Shown here one piece after another: positions 1 to 9,165 of a stretch of 62,938 nucleotides of DNA. The stretch's first letter is position 1. The number at the start of each line of letters is the position of its first letter. The notes under the pieces are model-generated. The model saw only the letters and a list, made by a program, of their open reading frames with translations, was not told the DNA's origin and made no database searches. The stretch is from Candidatus Cloacimonadota bacterium (GTDB lineage: Bacteria > Cloacimonadota > Cloacimonadia > Cloacimonadales > WRIO01): NCBI GenBank assembly GCA_029553545.1, contig JAKPKU010000237.1:1-62938 (forward strand), read 5' to 3'. The translations under genes and the position numbers were made by a program.

Positions 1-33
1 GTCTATTTCTGAATCGATAAAGCTACCTGACAT
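1..33 (-). CDS. Probable IS transposase, N-terminal 11 codons only
   Basis: An ATG at base 33 reads leftward out of the window as MSGSFIDSEID. An AGAGGTG ribosome binding site precedes it. The same start is seen at the right end, where 37 codons are visible and contain an LLDWSRI-like stretch. Such a stretch is typical of the N-terminal region of IS5/IS1182-type DDE transposases. Assignment rests on that short match and on the duplicated, inverted context. Confidence 0.5.
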   Translation of the reverse strand, partial: MSGSFIDSEID

Positions 34-64
34 TGAACACCTCTTTTATTCTTTAATTAATGCC

Positions 65-92
65 ATTATATAATACCCTATATTATTGTCAA
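65..92 (-). promoter_or_regulatory. Transposase promoter, left copy
   Basis: On the minus strand there is a perfect TTGACA (87-92) and a perfect TATAAT (65-70) separated by 16 bases. It points toward the transposase start at base 33. This is the best sigma-70-type promoter seen in the window. Confidence 0.7.
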
Positions 93-124
93 GTAATATT
101 TTAACTATATTTTTTGTCTGCTTT

Positions 125-1687
125 CTAATTCAAAGCTCTCAGGTTTTGAATGTATTGACACATTTGAATTTCATCTTTTTTATCTGTTAAGACTATCAGA
201 TAATCTCCACCAAACATTTGGGTGTTTCCTTTTGGAATAATCTCTTGATGCCCTCTACGAATGCCCACAAGTAAACATGACTTTGGCCACTCTACGTCCA
301 TAATTCTCTTTTGATCGATGCTTGAGCCTAACCTTACAGCTATTTCTAAAATCACTTTATCATGTTTATCTTCAGATAATATATTCTTATTATCTTTAAT
401 AAAACGAGTTAAAAGGGTCTCATAAATTGGCTCAGACCTCATCAGATCAGAGACTAAATAAGCTGTTATAGAAACAACACTTAGAGAAAGCAAGTGGCTA
501 AATGATCCTGTCATCTCTGTTATTAAAAGACTGCCAGTGATAGGAGCTTTAACTATAGCTGTAAAATATCCAGCCATTGCTAATACAATAAAGTTGTTCA
601 AATAAATAGGGTCAATATTTGTTGCCTTTGTTGCAATATAACCATACACATTGCCAATTAAAGCGCCAATGACTATTAAAGGTAAAAAGATACCACCAGG
701 TGCACCACTACCATAGCTGATCATAGTAAAGATAAATTTTACAAACAAAAGTACTAATAGAAACTGAAGAGTCGTACTTTTATGGACGAGATCTATGACT
801 AAATGGTGCCCACCACCTAAAACATCAGGTAAGAAAAAACCTAAGATACCCGCAATAAATATCGGTAAGACTAATTTAAAAGGCTCTGGTAACCATTTGA
901 TACTCTTATAATAATTGAGAGAAAAAATTAGTGATTTGTTAAAAAAAACTCCTGATATACCAATAACTATGCCAAGTAAAACTATGAGCCCGTAATATTT
1001 CAAAGGTAAAATCTCTAAAGCTGACAGATTGAAAACAGGCTGGAAGCCAAAAATAACCTTATTAAAAAAATCTGCTGTTATACAAGCAACAGTAGTGGGG
1101 AGGAGGACAAGGGGAGAGAAATTCTTATGAACTTCTTCTAACACAAAAACTATACCAGCTAATGGTGCGCTAAAAGCCCCTGATAGTCCAGCGCCGGCAC
1201 CTGAACTGATAAGATATTTTTCTTCAATTCTTATACGTTTGAAAATACGACTAACACCTTTACCAATTAAAGCACCCATTTGAACGGAAGGTCCTTCACG
1301 CCCCAGGGATAAACCTGCTCCAATCATCAATGCGCCGTTTATAAACTTATTTACAAGAGTTTTCCACCAACTCATATCAATATGTCCTAATAACTCGCCT
1401 TCAACTTGAGGAATGCCGCTTCCACTAATCATTGGTACTTTCTTTGTGCGATATTTGACAAAAATAGCCACTCCAAAAAGGATCAAAAACCAAAGAGGTA
1501 TAGCCCAATAGTTATTTTTCATATAAGTATAGGCATGATTAGTAAATTTGCCAGCATAGTCAAGCATGATGCGATATGCAACAACAACAATGCCTGCAAT
1601 GAGCCCAACAAGAATAGATTCAAAAACTAATTTCATTTTAATATCTTGCCAATGTCTCATTGTATTTAATAAACTATTTTTTCTCAT
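125..1687 (-). CDS. ClC-type chloride/proton antiporter with C-terminal TrkA_C domain
   Basis: This is a 520-residue inner-membrane ClC protein. Selectivity-filter motifs are visible: GSGIPQVEG (near 89-97), GREGPSVQMGA (near 129), GSGAPGGIFLP (near 327) and AMAGYFTAIVKAPITG (near 373). The gating glutamate of GREGP is present, and so is a glutamate in FVLEEVH at the position of the internal proton glutamate of the E. coli protein. This suggests H+/Cl- exchange rather than a channel. Residues 440-520 form a TrkA_C/RCK_C-like domain (GDYLIVLTDKKDE). The start overlaps the stop of the upstream gene as ATGA. The last four codons and stop come from the adjoining IS end, so the natural C-terminus may have been longer. 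Confidence 0.93.
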   Translation of the reverse strand: MRKNSLLNTMRHWQDIKMKLVFESILVGLIAGIVVVAYRIMLDYAGKFTNHAYTYMKNNYWAIPLWFLILFGVAIFVKYRTKKVPMISGSGIPQVEGELLGHIDMSWWKTLVNKFINGALMIGAGLSLGREGPSVQMGALIGKGVSRIFKRIRIEEKYLISSGAGAGLSGAFSAPLAGIVFVLEEVHKNFSPLVLLPTTVACITADFFNKVIFGFQPVFNLSALEILPLKYYGLIVLLGIVIGISGVFFNKSLIFSLNYYKSIKWLPEPFKLVLPIFIAGILGFFLPDVLGGGHHLVIDLVHKSTTLQFLLVLLFVKFIFTMISYGSGAPGGIFLPLIVIGALIGNVYGYIATKATNIDPIYLNNFIVLAMAGYFTAIVKAPITGSLLITEMTGSFSHLLSLSVVSITAYLVSDLMRSEPIYETLLTRFIKDNKNILSEDKHDKVILEIAVRLGSSIDQKRIMDVEWPKSCLLVGIRRGHQEIIPKGNTQMFGGDYLIVLTDKKDEIQMCQYIQNLRALN

Positions 1688-4293
1688 ATATTATACTTTT
1701 CTTTTAGATAATTAATTTCATCATCTTTGTTGTTTATTTCTTTATTAATTTTTGCAACATATAATTCTTTAAGTACTTTTGCTATGGTTTTACCTTCTGT
1801 TACACCTCTGTCAATGAGGTAATTACCGTTTAACTCAACATTAATAAAACTGTCGTATAATATGTAGTTCTTGATAAAGTCGAACATCTCTTCATCATGG
1901 TAACATGAAGCAATAGACAATAATATTTCATGCCTTAAAGTTCTTATTGATAAACAAAGCTCGCCTTTGCTTTTCTTGTTTAGATTTGTAGAGAGGAATT
2001 CATAGGCTTCAAAAAACTCTTTAAGTGTTTTTTTTGCAAGTGATGGGAATTTATATTGTTCAAAAAACTTCTCAGCAGAGCGATAACTCATATCATTACA
2101 GAGTATACAAGTAAAAATAAGCCATTTTAATATTGTTCTTTTTTTAAACGACTCTTTGTACCAAAGAATGATACGCTCCGCACGCTTCATTTGCTTTTGC
2201 TTTTCATTTGTCATGTTTAGATTGGGATTAATACTTTTTAGAATACTAAGCTCTTCTAATCTGGCAAAAAATAGGTTTACATGCTCATCATCACATGCTT
2301 TTACAAACTCTTGTGTAATACGCTCAACTGCTACATTTTGTATTAATTTTAAGTCAAGGGCAGACATAATCAAATGCTTTGTCTTTGTATCAATTTCAAA
2401 TTGGTATCTTTGTTCAAATCGTACTGCTCTAAGGATGCGGGTAGGGTCATCGGAAAAGCTCATATTATTGAGCGTTTTTATTATCTTATTTTGGATATCT
2501 TTACGCCCATTATAAAAATCAAATAACCTACCAAAATGTTTTTGATTAATCTGAACAGCAATACTATTGATCGTTAAATCACGCCTATATAAGTCGTTTT
2601 TAATTGATGACATCTCAACAGCTGGTAAAATGCCAGGTTTGTCATAAATCTCAGAACGCGCACTTGCAAAGTCAACTTTTATGACATTAGTACGTTTATT
2701 ATTAAATACAACGACAGCAGTTCGAAACTGTGAGAACCCAGCAAAAGGTAAGTTTAGTCTGTCACTGAGTGCCTTACTAAACTCTATAGCATCACCTTCA
2801 ATAACAATATCTAAATCCATACTCTCTTTATTCATTAAAAGATCACGTACAAATCCGCCAACAAGCCATGCATCTTTTTGTAATATATCTGCAAAATCAG
2901 CTATCACTTTTATGACTTCAAGAACACTTGGATTTATTTTGTTCAAAAGCCCTTTTACATTATCAAAGCTCTCTTGATTGAGTTTTGTTTGTTGTTCAAA
3001 TGTAGCTTTTATTATATCTCTACGAGATACAATCCCGACAAGTTTTGAATTGCCTTTGCTGTCCGTATCAATAACAAGTAGACGCCCAATGCTATGCTTG
3101 ATTAACATCTCTTGCGCTTTATAAATAGAGGTGTCTGAAGTAATAGAGATAATGTCTGTCGACATTATATGATCAACAGTCTTTGAACTTAGCTTGTGCA
3201 ACACAGCTTGCCCAACATCTTTTTTAGTTACGATGCCAACGACCTTTTTGTCCTTTAGGATAGGTATAGCCCCAAAATTATGATTACTAAGTTTTTTGCC
3301 TACTTCAAAAATTCTGCTTCGAACATTGGCAGTTTCAACATCTTTGCTCATTATATCAGCTACAGTCCCATATTCTTTAATACTGCGTAAAATAAGGTCA
3401 TATACTTTCTTTTTTAGAGATTCAAGATCAGTTTGTTGAACTGATGCTGAAGCTGAAGATGGATGACCACCACCACCAAAATCTTTTAGTATAGAGTTCA
3501 CTTGGATAAATGAATAGTCACTTCTACCAATAATGATTATTTTTTCAGGCAGTTTCATAAAAAAGAACATACATTTCATATTTTCAGACTGCCTAATATA
3601 ATAAAGAAGGTTTGAGATATTATAAATCTCCTCTTTTAGCTCTATATCAAGATAATTTATTATGACTCCTCTTATCTCATATGTTTCTAAAGAAGAGGCG
3701 ATTTGGTTCATAATCTTCAAATTCTTAGTGTTGAGTTGTGGCTGTATATAGTTTTTTATAAACCCAATAGATGCTCCATTATTTAGTAAATATGCCATAG
3801 CAGAAAAATCATCTGGACTTGTGTTTATGGCTTTAAATGAGCCTGTATCAGAGTATATACCCAATGCCAAAATACCAGCAGTTAAAGGGTCAGGGGAGAT
3901 GCCTTGATCGATCATTTCTTTAATTAATATAGTTGTACATGCACCATAATCTTCATGCCTAAAACAAACAAAATCATCTCTATTAGAGGGTGGGGTATGG
4001 TGATCGTAGCAGATGATAGGGATATTTGGTTTGGTTTTTAAGAAAAGACCAATTTTCCCAGCTCTATCAAAGTTAGAGTTGTCTACCAAGATAACACTTT
4101 TAATCTTATTAAGGTTTACATTTTTTTCTTTAATTAAATCAAATCTTTCAGGGTAATCTTTGAGAAGCTGCTTTACTCCGACATCAGGAGCACCAGAAAG
4201 GCATAGTTTTGCTTCAGGAAATAATAACTTTGCTGCAATCATCGAAGAGAAAGCGTCTAAATCGCAATTCACATGGCTAATAATGATAATCAT
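1684..4293 (-). CDS. DHH phosphoesterase / CBS pair / tRNA nucleotidyltransferase fusion
   Basis: This 869-residue three-part protein has a DHH/DHHA1 phosphoesterase at about 1-300, with HVNCDLDA, CYDHHT and GGGGHPSSASASV. Two CBS domains follow at about 310-430. A class II nucleotidyltransferase head and body follow from about 470, with LVGGFVRDLLM, the catalytic pair in DLDIVIEGD, and RRDLTINSIAV. The family is known as CBS/polyA-polymerase-like and includes A-adding or CCA-adding tRNA enzymes. The DHH part could act on nanoRNA or cyclic dinucleotides; this is inference. It lies 3 bases downstream of recO and overlaps the ClC start, so the three are probably co-transcribed. Confidence 0.88.
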   Translation of the reverse strand: MIIIISHVNCDLDAFSSMIAAKLLFPEAKLCLSGAPDVGVKQLLKDYPERFDLIKEKNVNLNKIKSVILVDNSNFDRAGKIGLFLKTKPNIPIICYDHHTPPSNRDDFVCFRHEDYGACTTILIKEMIDQGISPDPLTAGILALGIYSDTGSFKAINTSPDDFSAMAYLLNNGASIGFIKNYIQPQLNTKNLKIMNQIASSLETYEIRGVIINYLDIELKEEIYNISNLLYYIRQSENMKCMFFFMKLPEKIIIIGRSDYSFIQVNSILKDFGGGGHPSSASASVQQTDLESLKKKVYDLILRSIKEYGTVADIMSKDVETANVRSRIFEVGKKLSNHNFGAIPILKDKKVVGIVTKKDVGQAVLHKLSSKTVDHIMSTDIISITSDTSIYKAQEMLIKHSIGRLLVIDTDSKGNSKLVGIVSRRDIIKATFEQQTKLNQESFDNVKGLLNKINPSVLEVIKVIADFADILQKDAWLVGGFVRDLLMNKESMDLDIVIEGDAIEFSKALSDRLNLPFAGFSQFRTAVVVFNNKRTNVIKVDFASARSEIYDKPGILPAVEMSSIKNDLYRRDLTINSIAVQINQKHFGRLFDFYNGRKDIQNKIIKTLNNMSFSDDPTRILRAVRFEQRYQFEIDTKTKHLIMSALDLKLIQNVAVERITQEFVKACDDEHVNLFFARLEELSILKSINPNLNMTNEKQKQMKRAERIILWYKESFKKRTILKWLIFTCILCNDMSYRSAEKFFEQYKFPSLAKKTLKEFFEAYEFLSTNLNKKSKGELCLSIRTLRHEILLSIASCYHDEEMFDFIKNYILYDSFINVELNGNYLIDRGVTEGKTIAKVLKELYVAKINKEINNKDDEINYLKEKYNI

Positions 4294-4296
4294 ATT

Positions 4297-5040
4297 TTAA
4301 TAATACAAATCCAATGCTTTTAGTTTTATAGGCTTATTATAATGCACTACAAATAGTTTGTTTAATAGTCTTTTAAAATGGTTTATAAATAGTTCGTTTT
4401 CTTGCAGGTTTTCTATCATACTCCAAAAAGAATTTGGATAATAGAGTATAAAACTGAGAGTACTATCCAGCATCTCGATTGTATCTGCGTGAATAATATC
4501 TTTTGAGCACAAATTACAGGCAGCCCTATCGTTTTCATCAAATGCGACTATCTGGTTTTTTTCTGATTGACAATAATCACAAGGAATAGACGTAATGTGT
4601 GGGTTAATTATTCTAAGAAGATTAATGCTAAATCTTGCAAAATATACCAAATACAAAGACTCAATAGTCTTGGAAAACAGGAAAAACCTCTTTGTGTAAT
4701 TATAAACATTATTAATTTCTTCGTCACTTATATAAATATTTCTTAAGAGCTCAATAGCTGCTGATAAACATACAAGTTGCTTAAATGAGCTATTTTGAGA
4801 ATATCTATTAACAACAAAACAGTTTTGTAAAACATAAAGCTCGGCATTTGCTCCTTTGGTTAGCTTTAATTCAAGTTCATTATAGAGTTGAATAGCATCT
4901 TGGTTTGGGTTATTTGCTTGTTTTAGCCCATGAGCTATAAATGAAATAAAACCAAGATCTAAAGAAAAGCATTGTACAATTGCACTTGATTCTTTCCAAT
5001 CAGTCTTTTGTATAATAATAGCTTTAGTAGTATAGTTCAT
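4297..5040 (-). CDS. recO: DNA repair protein RecO
   Basis: This 247-residue protein has the RecO layout. The N-terminal OB fold opens with TTKAIIIQKTDWKESSAIV and contains FISFIAHGLKQ. A helical C-terminal part carries a four-cysteine zinc site, CDYC near 150 and CNLC near 175. RecO anneals single strands and loads RecA with RecR in gap repair. The start overlaps the stop of the upstream histidine kinase by four bases (ATGA), and cca-type fusion begins 3 bases downstream. Confidence 0.88.
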   Translation of the reverse strand: MNYTTKAIIIQKTDWKESSAIVQCFSLDLGFISFIAHGLKQANNPNQDAIQLYNELELKLTKGANAELYVLQNCFVVNRYSQNSSFKQLVCLSAAIELLRNIYISDEEINNVYNYTKRFFLFSKTIESLYLVYFARFSINLLRIINPHITSIPCDYCQSEKNQIVAFDENDRAACNLCSKDIIHADTIEMLDSTLSFILYYPNSFWSMIENLQENELFINHFKRLLNKLFVVHYNKPIKLKALDLYY

Positions 5041-6947
5041 TGAGGATTTAAATATTTATTAATTGTACTATTCAGCTCATCAATTGAAAATGGTTTAATT
5101 AACACTGCATCGAAACCAAAGTTACGATAATTAAGTACAATTGGGTCGTCAGGAAAACTACTCAGGAGTATAATATGTAGATTTGGATTTATGATCCTTA
5201 ATCTATCAATTATATTGTTTTCTTCATCTGTTTCTATGGTAACTGAATCAGCAATAAGTATATCATATGGCTTTTGACTATAAATGCTTGCTTTGTATTT
5301 ATTTAATAAATCATCTTTGTTTAATGCACAACCTACATCAAACCTAAGGTGTAATAATAATTTCTTTATCATTAAGCATTCTATTTCGTCTTCGTTTAGA
5401 ACCAAGATATGGGTTTTATTGTTAACTGACGAAATATTATCATTGTTTACTTTTTTATTTATTCTGTTAGACATGTCTTCTGAAGGTATAGTAATATAAA
5501 AAGTGGACCCAATGTTTTCTTTAGATTCAACGTCTATATAACCATTGTGTTGTTTTATTATTGAGTAACTGGTCGTCAATCCCAAACCATTAGCCATTCC
5601 TTTTGTTGTATAATAAGGGTCAAAAATGTATTTTTGGTTTTCTTCGCTTATACCATTGCCATTATCTTCAATACTTATTCTTATATAATTTTGGTCATAA
5701 AGAGGCATAAGTGTATTATCAGTAGGGGAATAATTATACACTTTTATGTACACTATACCAATATCATTCATTGCTTGTTTTGCATTAATTACAATATTGT
5801 GGATTACTTGAGAGATTTGTTCTTGGTCTATCATAACCAGATGCAGATTAGGATCAAAAACAAAGCTACATGATACATTTGATCCAATCACAGCAAGAGT
5901 TGCAGCTTCTGTTATTAGCTCTTTGATATCGATTCTTCGCTTCATGGGTGACCCACCACTTGAAAAAGTGAGCAATTGATTACTCAGTTCTTTAGCTTTA
6001 TTGCATGCGTTTTCTGCCTCTTCAAGGTATTTATAAATATTAGAATTGCTTGATAACGAAAGCTTGCTTAGGTTAACATTCCCCATTATTGCTGATAGTA
6101 TATTATTAAAACCATGAGCCATGCCTGCTGCGAGGTGCCCTATGGAGTTTAATTTGTTTTCTTTAATATGGAATTCATCGATTCTTTTTTTTTCTGTATT
6201 ATCTGTTATAATGAACAATACGTTTTTGGTGTTTTCGTATGTTAATGGTAGAATCTCTATTTGTGCAAAGAATTCTTTGCCATGAAGATTAATTAGGGTA
6301 CACTCAAATTGAAGGTATTCTCTTGTCTGAAAAACATTTTGGGCATGTTTAATAATTGTTTCCTTAGATTGATCAAAGAATAATGTATTAAATGCAATTT
6401 CAGTGTTATTCTTCAATTTAAATATATTAAATAGTGTTTTGTTGAAGTAAACGATATTAAACTCTTGGTCAAGCTCAAAAATTGCAAATGGTGATCTATT
6501 AAATATATTATTAAGTCGGTCATTAGCTTTTGCAATTTCTTTATCTTTTTCTTTTAAAGACTTTTTAATATACCAATTGTCAAGAAACTTATTTACAAGG
6601 TTTGGTAAATCATTAAACATTTCGGGGCTTTTCACCAGGTAATCAAGAGCGCCCATTTTTATAGCTTTTACAGCATATTCTTCATTTCCGAAGCTGGTCA
6701 TTAGGACGATAGGAATTAGATCTATGGTGTTTGTGTTACTTATTAAACAAATCCCTTCTGCATCAGGTAGTATTAGATCAGAAATAATGATATCTGGAGG
6801 ATTGTTTTTTATTTGAGAAATAGCATTTTCTACTGTTGTTGCATGGGTTAATGTATACTTATCTGATCGATTTCTAAAGGAGTAATCAATAAGATAAAAA
6901 TGATCAAAATTATCTTCGACGATTAATATTTTTATTTTTTTTTTCAT
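5037..6947 (-). CDS. Hybrid sensor histidine kinase: REC-PAS-HisKA-HATPase-REC
   Basis: This 636-residue cytoplasmic protein lacks membrane segments. An N-terminal receiver (KILIVEDN, phospho-acceptor Asp in IIISDLILPD, Lys in LVKSPE) is followed by a PAS domain (about 145-260, NRSPFAIFELDQEF). A HisKA domain comes next with its phospho-His in GMAHGFNNIL; the usual HDFNN Asp is Gly. Then a HATPase with DNGNGISEE and GLGLTTSYSII, and a C-terminal receiver (Asp in ILIADSVT, Lys in LIKPF). No DNA-binding output domain is nearby, so it probably signals to an unlinked partner. It precedes recO with a four-base overlap. Confidence 0.9.
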   Translation of the reverse strand: MKKKIKILIVEDNFDHFYLIDYSFRNRSDKYTLTHATTVENAISQIKNNPPDIIISDLILPDAEGICLISNTNTIDLIPIVLMTSFGNEEYAVKAIKMGALDYLVKSPEMFNDLPNLVNKFLDNWYIKKSLKEKDKEIAKANDRLNNIFNRSPFAIFELDQEFNIVYFNKTLFNIFKLKNNTEIAFNTLFFDQSKETIIKHAQNVFQTREYLQFECTLINLHGKEFFAQIEILPLTYENTKNVLFIITDNTEKKRIDEFHIKENKLNSIGHLAAGMAHGFNNILSAIMGNVNLSKLSLSSNSNIYKYLEEAENACNKAKELSNQLLTFSSGGSPMKRRIDIKELITEAATLAVIGSNVSCSFVFDPNLHLVMIDQEQISQVIHNIVINAKQAMNDIGIVYIKVYNYSPTDNTLMPLYDQNYIRISIEDNGNGISEENQKYIFDPYYTTKGMANGLGLTTSYSIIKQHNGYIDVESKENIGSTFYITIPSEDMSNRINKKVNNDNISSVNNKTHILVLNEDEIECLMIKKLLLHLRFDVGCALNKDDLLNKYKASIYSQKPYDILIADSVTIETDEENNIIDRLRIINPNLHIILLSSFPDDPIVLNYRNFGFDAVLIKPFSIDELNSTINKYLNPQ

Positions 6948-6976
6948 TATAACCCCATTTAATTACATATGATATG

Positions 6977-8047
6977 CTAATTTAACCCATCTACAACATT
7001 GTCTACAAACCAGTTAATTTCTAAGATCTCTTTTTCATTTAAAACATTATTTTTATCAACTCGCAGTTCGCCTTTATTATCATAAATAGGACCTGCAAAG
7101 GGATGTAAACTATGATTTATTATTTCTTGTTTTTTACTTTCAACGATTTGTTTTATTTCATTAGATACAAATGAATTAAATGGTGCAAGAGTAACTAAAT
7201 CCTGTTCAATACCCCAATAAATATCTTCATTTGTCCATGTTTTATTATAGACTGCTTTACTTATATACTCATAAGCACTATACCAATTCCAAATAGGAGA
7301 TGTTATATTTGAGTTTGGTGCTGCACTTCTCATATTATTATTATAACCAACTGATAGGATACCGAGCTTCTCTGCTTCTTTTTGCACAGCAGGTGAGTCT
7401 TGATCTTGCATAACAATATCGCAACCCATCGATTTGAATTCATTCACCGCTATACGCTCATTAACTTCATCGCTCCATGTATGCATCCATTTTACATACA
7501 ATTTTGCATTTGGATTAACTGATGCAATTCCCCTTGCATATGAATTGATGTGCCCAACCACTTCGGGTATGGGGTCTGATACAACTATACCAATTTTGTT
7601 AGTTTTTGTTAATAAGCCGACAGCAACGCCAGCTAAATAAGTTGCTTGATACATTTTTCCAAAATAAGTTCCAACATTACTTGATGTTTGTTTTCCACTG
7701 CAATGCATAAAAGTAATATTTGGGTACTTATTGGCAACTTTAAAAAGGGCTTCTCCATGATCATATGATGTCGCAAAGATAAGATTATAGCCATTTCTTG
7801 CAAGTTGTTCAATTGCATCTTGTGCTTCTTTGGTCGATGAAATGTTTTCTATAGCTGTCGTTTTTTCAACGAAATCAAGTTTGTTTAGAGCTTGTCTTGC
7901 TTGTTCGTGCGCATAAGTCCAACCAGAATCACCAATGGGACCAATATAAATAAAACCTGCTTTAATTTTTTGATTCTCTTCTTTTGATTTACAAGAAATA
8001 AGAATAATACAGGATATACACATAAGTACAATAAGTATATTTTTCAT
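6977..8047 (-). CDS. BMP-family (PnrA-like) substrate-binding lipoprotein, copy 2
   Basis: This 356-residue protein has a lipoprotein signal (hydrophobic stretch ending LISC, Cys near 19). The basic-membrane-protein/Med fold is shown by FIYIGPIGDSGWTYAHEQ and GTYFGKMYQATYLAGV. Family members bind nucleosides for ABC uptake in the PnrA branch. No BMP-type ATPase or permeases sit nearby, so ligand and partner are unknown. It is a close paralogue of the next gene upstream, 18 bases away; the pair arose by tandem duplication. The neighbouring histidine kinase suggests it could also act as a periplasmic ligand sensor, which is inference. Confidence 0.87.
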   Translation of the reverse strand: MKNILIVLMCISCIILISCKSKEENQKIKAGFIYIGPIGDSGWTYAHEQARQALNKLDFVEKTTAIENISSTKEAQDAIEQLARNGYNLIFATSYDHGEALFKVANKYPNITFMHCSGKQTSSNVGTYFGKMYQATYLAGVAVGLLTKTNKIGIVVSDPIPEVVGHINSYARGIASVNPNAKLYVKWMHTWSDEVNERIAVNEFKSMGCDIVMQDQDSPAVQKEAEKLGILSVGYNNNMRSAAPNSNITSPIWNWYSAYEYISKAVYNKTWTNEDIYWGIEQDLVTLAPFNSFVSNEIKQIVESKKQEIINHSLHPFAGPIYDNKGELRVDKNNVLNEKEILEINWFVDNVVDGLN

Positions 8048-8065
8048 TTTAATAACTCCTAATCA

Positions 8066-9139
8066 TTAAAGTCCGTCGATAACATTGTCTGCAAACCAAT
8101 CAATTATGAGTAATTCATAATCGTTTATTACTTTACCTTCATTCACGCGTAAATTACCATTATTATCATAAATGGGTCCACTAAATGGGTTTCTTAAATC
8201 ATTTTTTAATTCATACTTTCTTTTTTCTACTTCATCTTTTACTTCTTTTGGAACGGAATTATTAAATGGTGCTAAATCGACTAACCCTTCTTTAATGCCC
8301 CAAAAAATTGGTTCATTATCCCAAGTTTTATTATATACTTGCTCTGCAACATACTTGTACACGACATACCAATTCCAAATTGCTGCGGTAATTTGAGAAT
8401 TTGGAGCCAGTTTACTCATATCGTTACTATATCCAACAGATAAAAGCCCTTGACTTTCGGCTTCAATTTGTGTTGTAGAAGAGTCTGTATTATGTAAAAT
8501 AATATCACAACCCATTTTTTTAAACTCTTTAATATATTCAGTTTCTTTTTTTGGATCATTCCAAGAATTAGTCCATTTGACATATAATTTGGCATTGGGG
8601 TTTGTTGATTTAATACCAAGTGCATAACCATTAATATGCCAAATAACTTCAGGTATAGGTTCTGATGCCACTATTCCAATCTTGTTAGTCTTAGTTAGCA
8701 TTCCAACGCTTACTCCTGCTAAATAAGTTGCTTCTTGCATTTTACCTAAAAATGATCCAACATTAAATGCTCTGCCAGAATCACGACATTGCATAAAAGT
8801 GATATCAGGGTATTTGGTTGCAGATTCGATAACTGCATCGTAATGCTCATATGAAGCAGCAAAGATGAGTTTATAGCCATCATCAGCAAGTTCCGATATT
8901 ACTCGCATAGCATCTTCTTTTGTACTAATATTTTCAATGGCTATTGTTTTTTCTACAAAATCAAGCTGTTTAATCTGTTGTCTACCTTGTTCATGTGCAT
9001 AAGTCCATCCAGCATCGCCAATAGGTCCTACATAAATGAAAGCGATTTTAAGCTTATTGTTTTGATTAGTATTTTTATGACATGATGATACATTAAGTAA
9101 TAGCAATAAGCATATTAGCACTACTACAGTATTTTTCAT
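8066..9139 (-). CDS. BMP-family (PnrA-like) substrate-binding lipoprotein, copy 1
   Basis: This 357-residue paralogue of the adjacent downstream gene shares FIYVGPIGDAGWTYAHEQ, ENISTKEDAM, TKTNKIGIVASEPIPEV and the C-terminal ending WFADNVIDGL. It has an N-terminal lipobox ending NVSSC. Ligand-site residues around EVIWHINGYALG and GYSNDMSKLAPNS differ from copy 2, which could mean a different ligand. An AGGAGG-type ribosome binding site precedes the start (ctcctaaaag region on the minus strand). It lies 26 bases after pyrG. Nucleoside binding is known for the PnrA branch; the substrate here is not determinable. Confidence 0.87.
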   Translation of the reverse strand: MKNTVVVLICLLLLLNVSSCHKNTNQNNKLKIAFIYVGPIGDAGWTYAHEQGRQQIKQLDFVEKTIAIENISTKEDAMRVISELADDGYKLIFAASYEHYDAVIESATKYPDITFMQCRDSGRAFNVGSFLGKMQEATYLAGVSVGMLTKTNKIGIVASEPIPEVIWHINGYALGIKSTNPNAKLYVKWTNSWNDPKKETEYIKEFKKMGCDIILHNTDSSTTQIEAESQGLLSVGYSNDMSKLAPNSQITAAIWNWYVVYKYVAEQVYNKTWDNEPIFWGIKEGLVDLAPFNNSVPKEVKDEVEKRKYELKNDLRNPFSGPIYDNNGNLRVNEGKVINDYELLIIDWFADNVIDGL

Positions 9140-9165
9140 ATAACCTCCTAAAAGTCATTTTAATA

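Larger units (their letters stand above)
1..141 (-). mobile_element. Left insertion-sequence end (inverted copy of right window end)
   Basis: Read on the minus strand, this segment matches 62718-62858 with about six mismatches in 141 bases and no gap. All differences fall upstream of the transposase start; the last 33 bases are identical. It contains the element's end, a consensus promoter, a ribosome binding site and the first eleven codons of the probable transposase. The homology starts abruptly at base 141, inside the 3' end of the ClC gene, which I take as the insertion boundary. The rest of the element lies outside the window. No target-site duplication can be checked. Confidence 0.8.
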
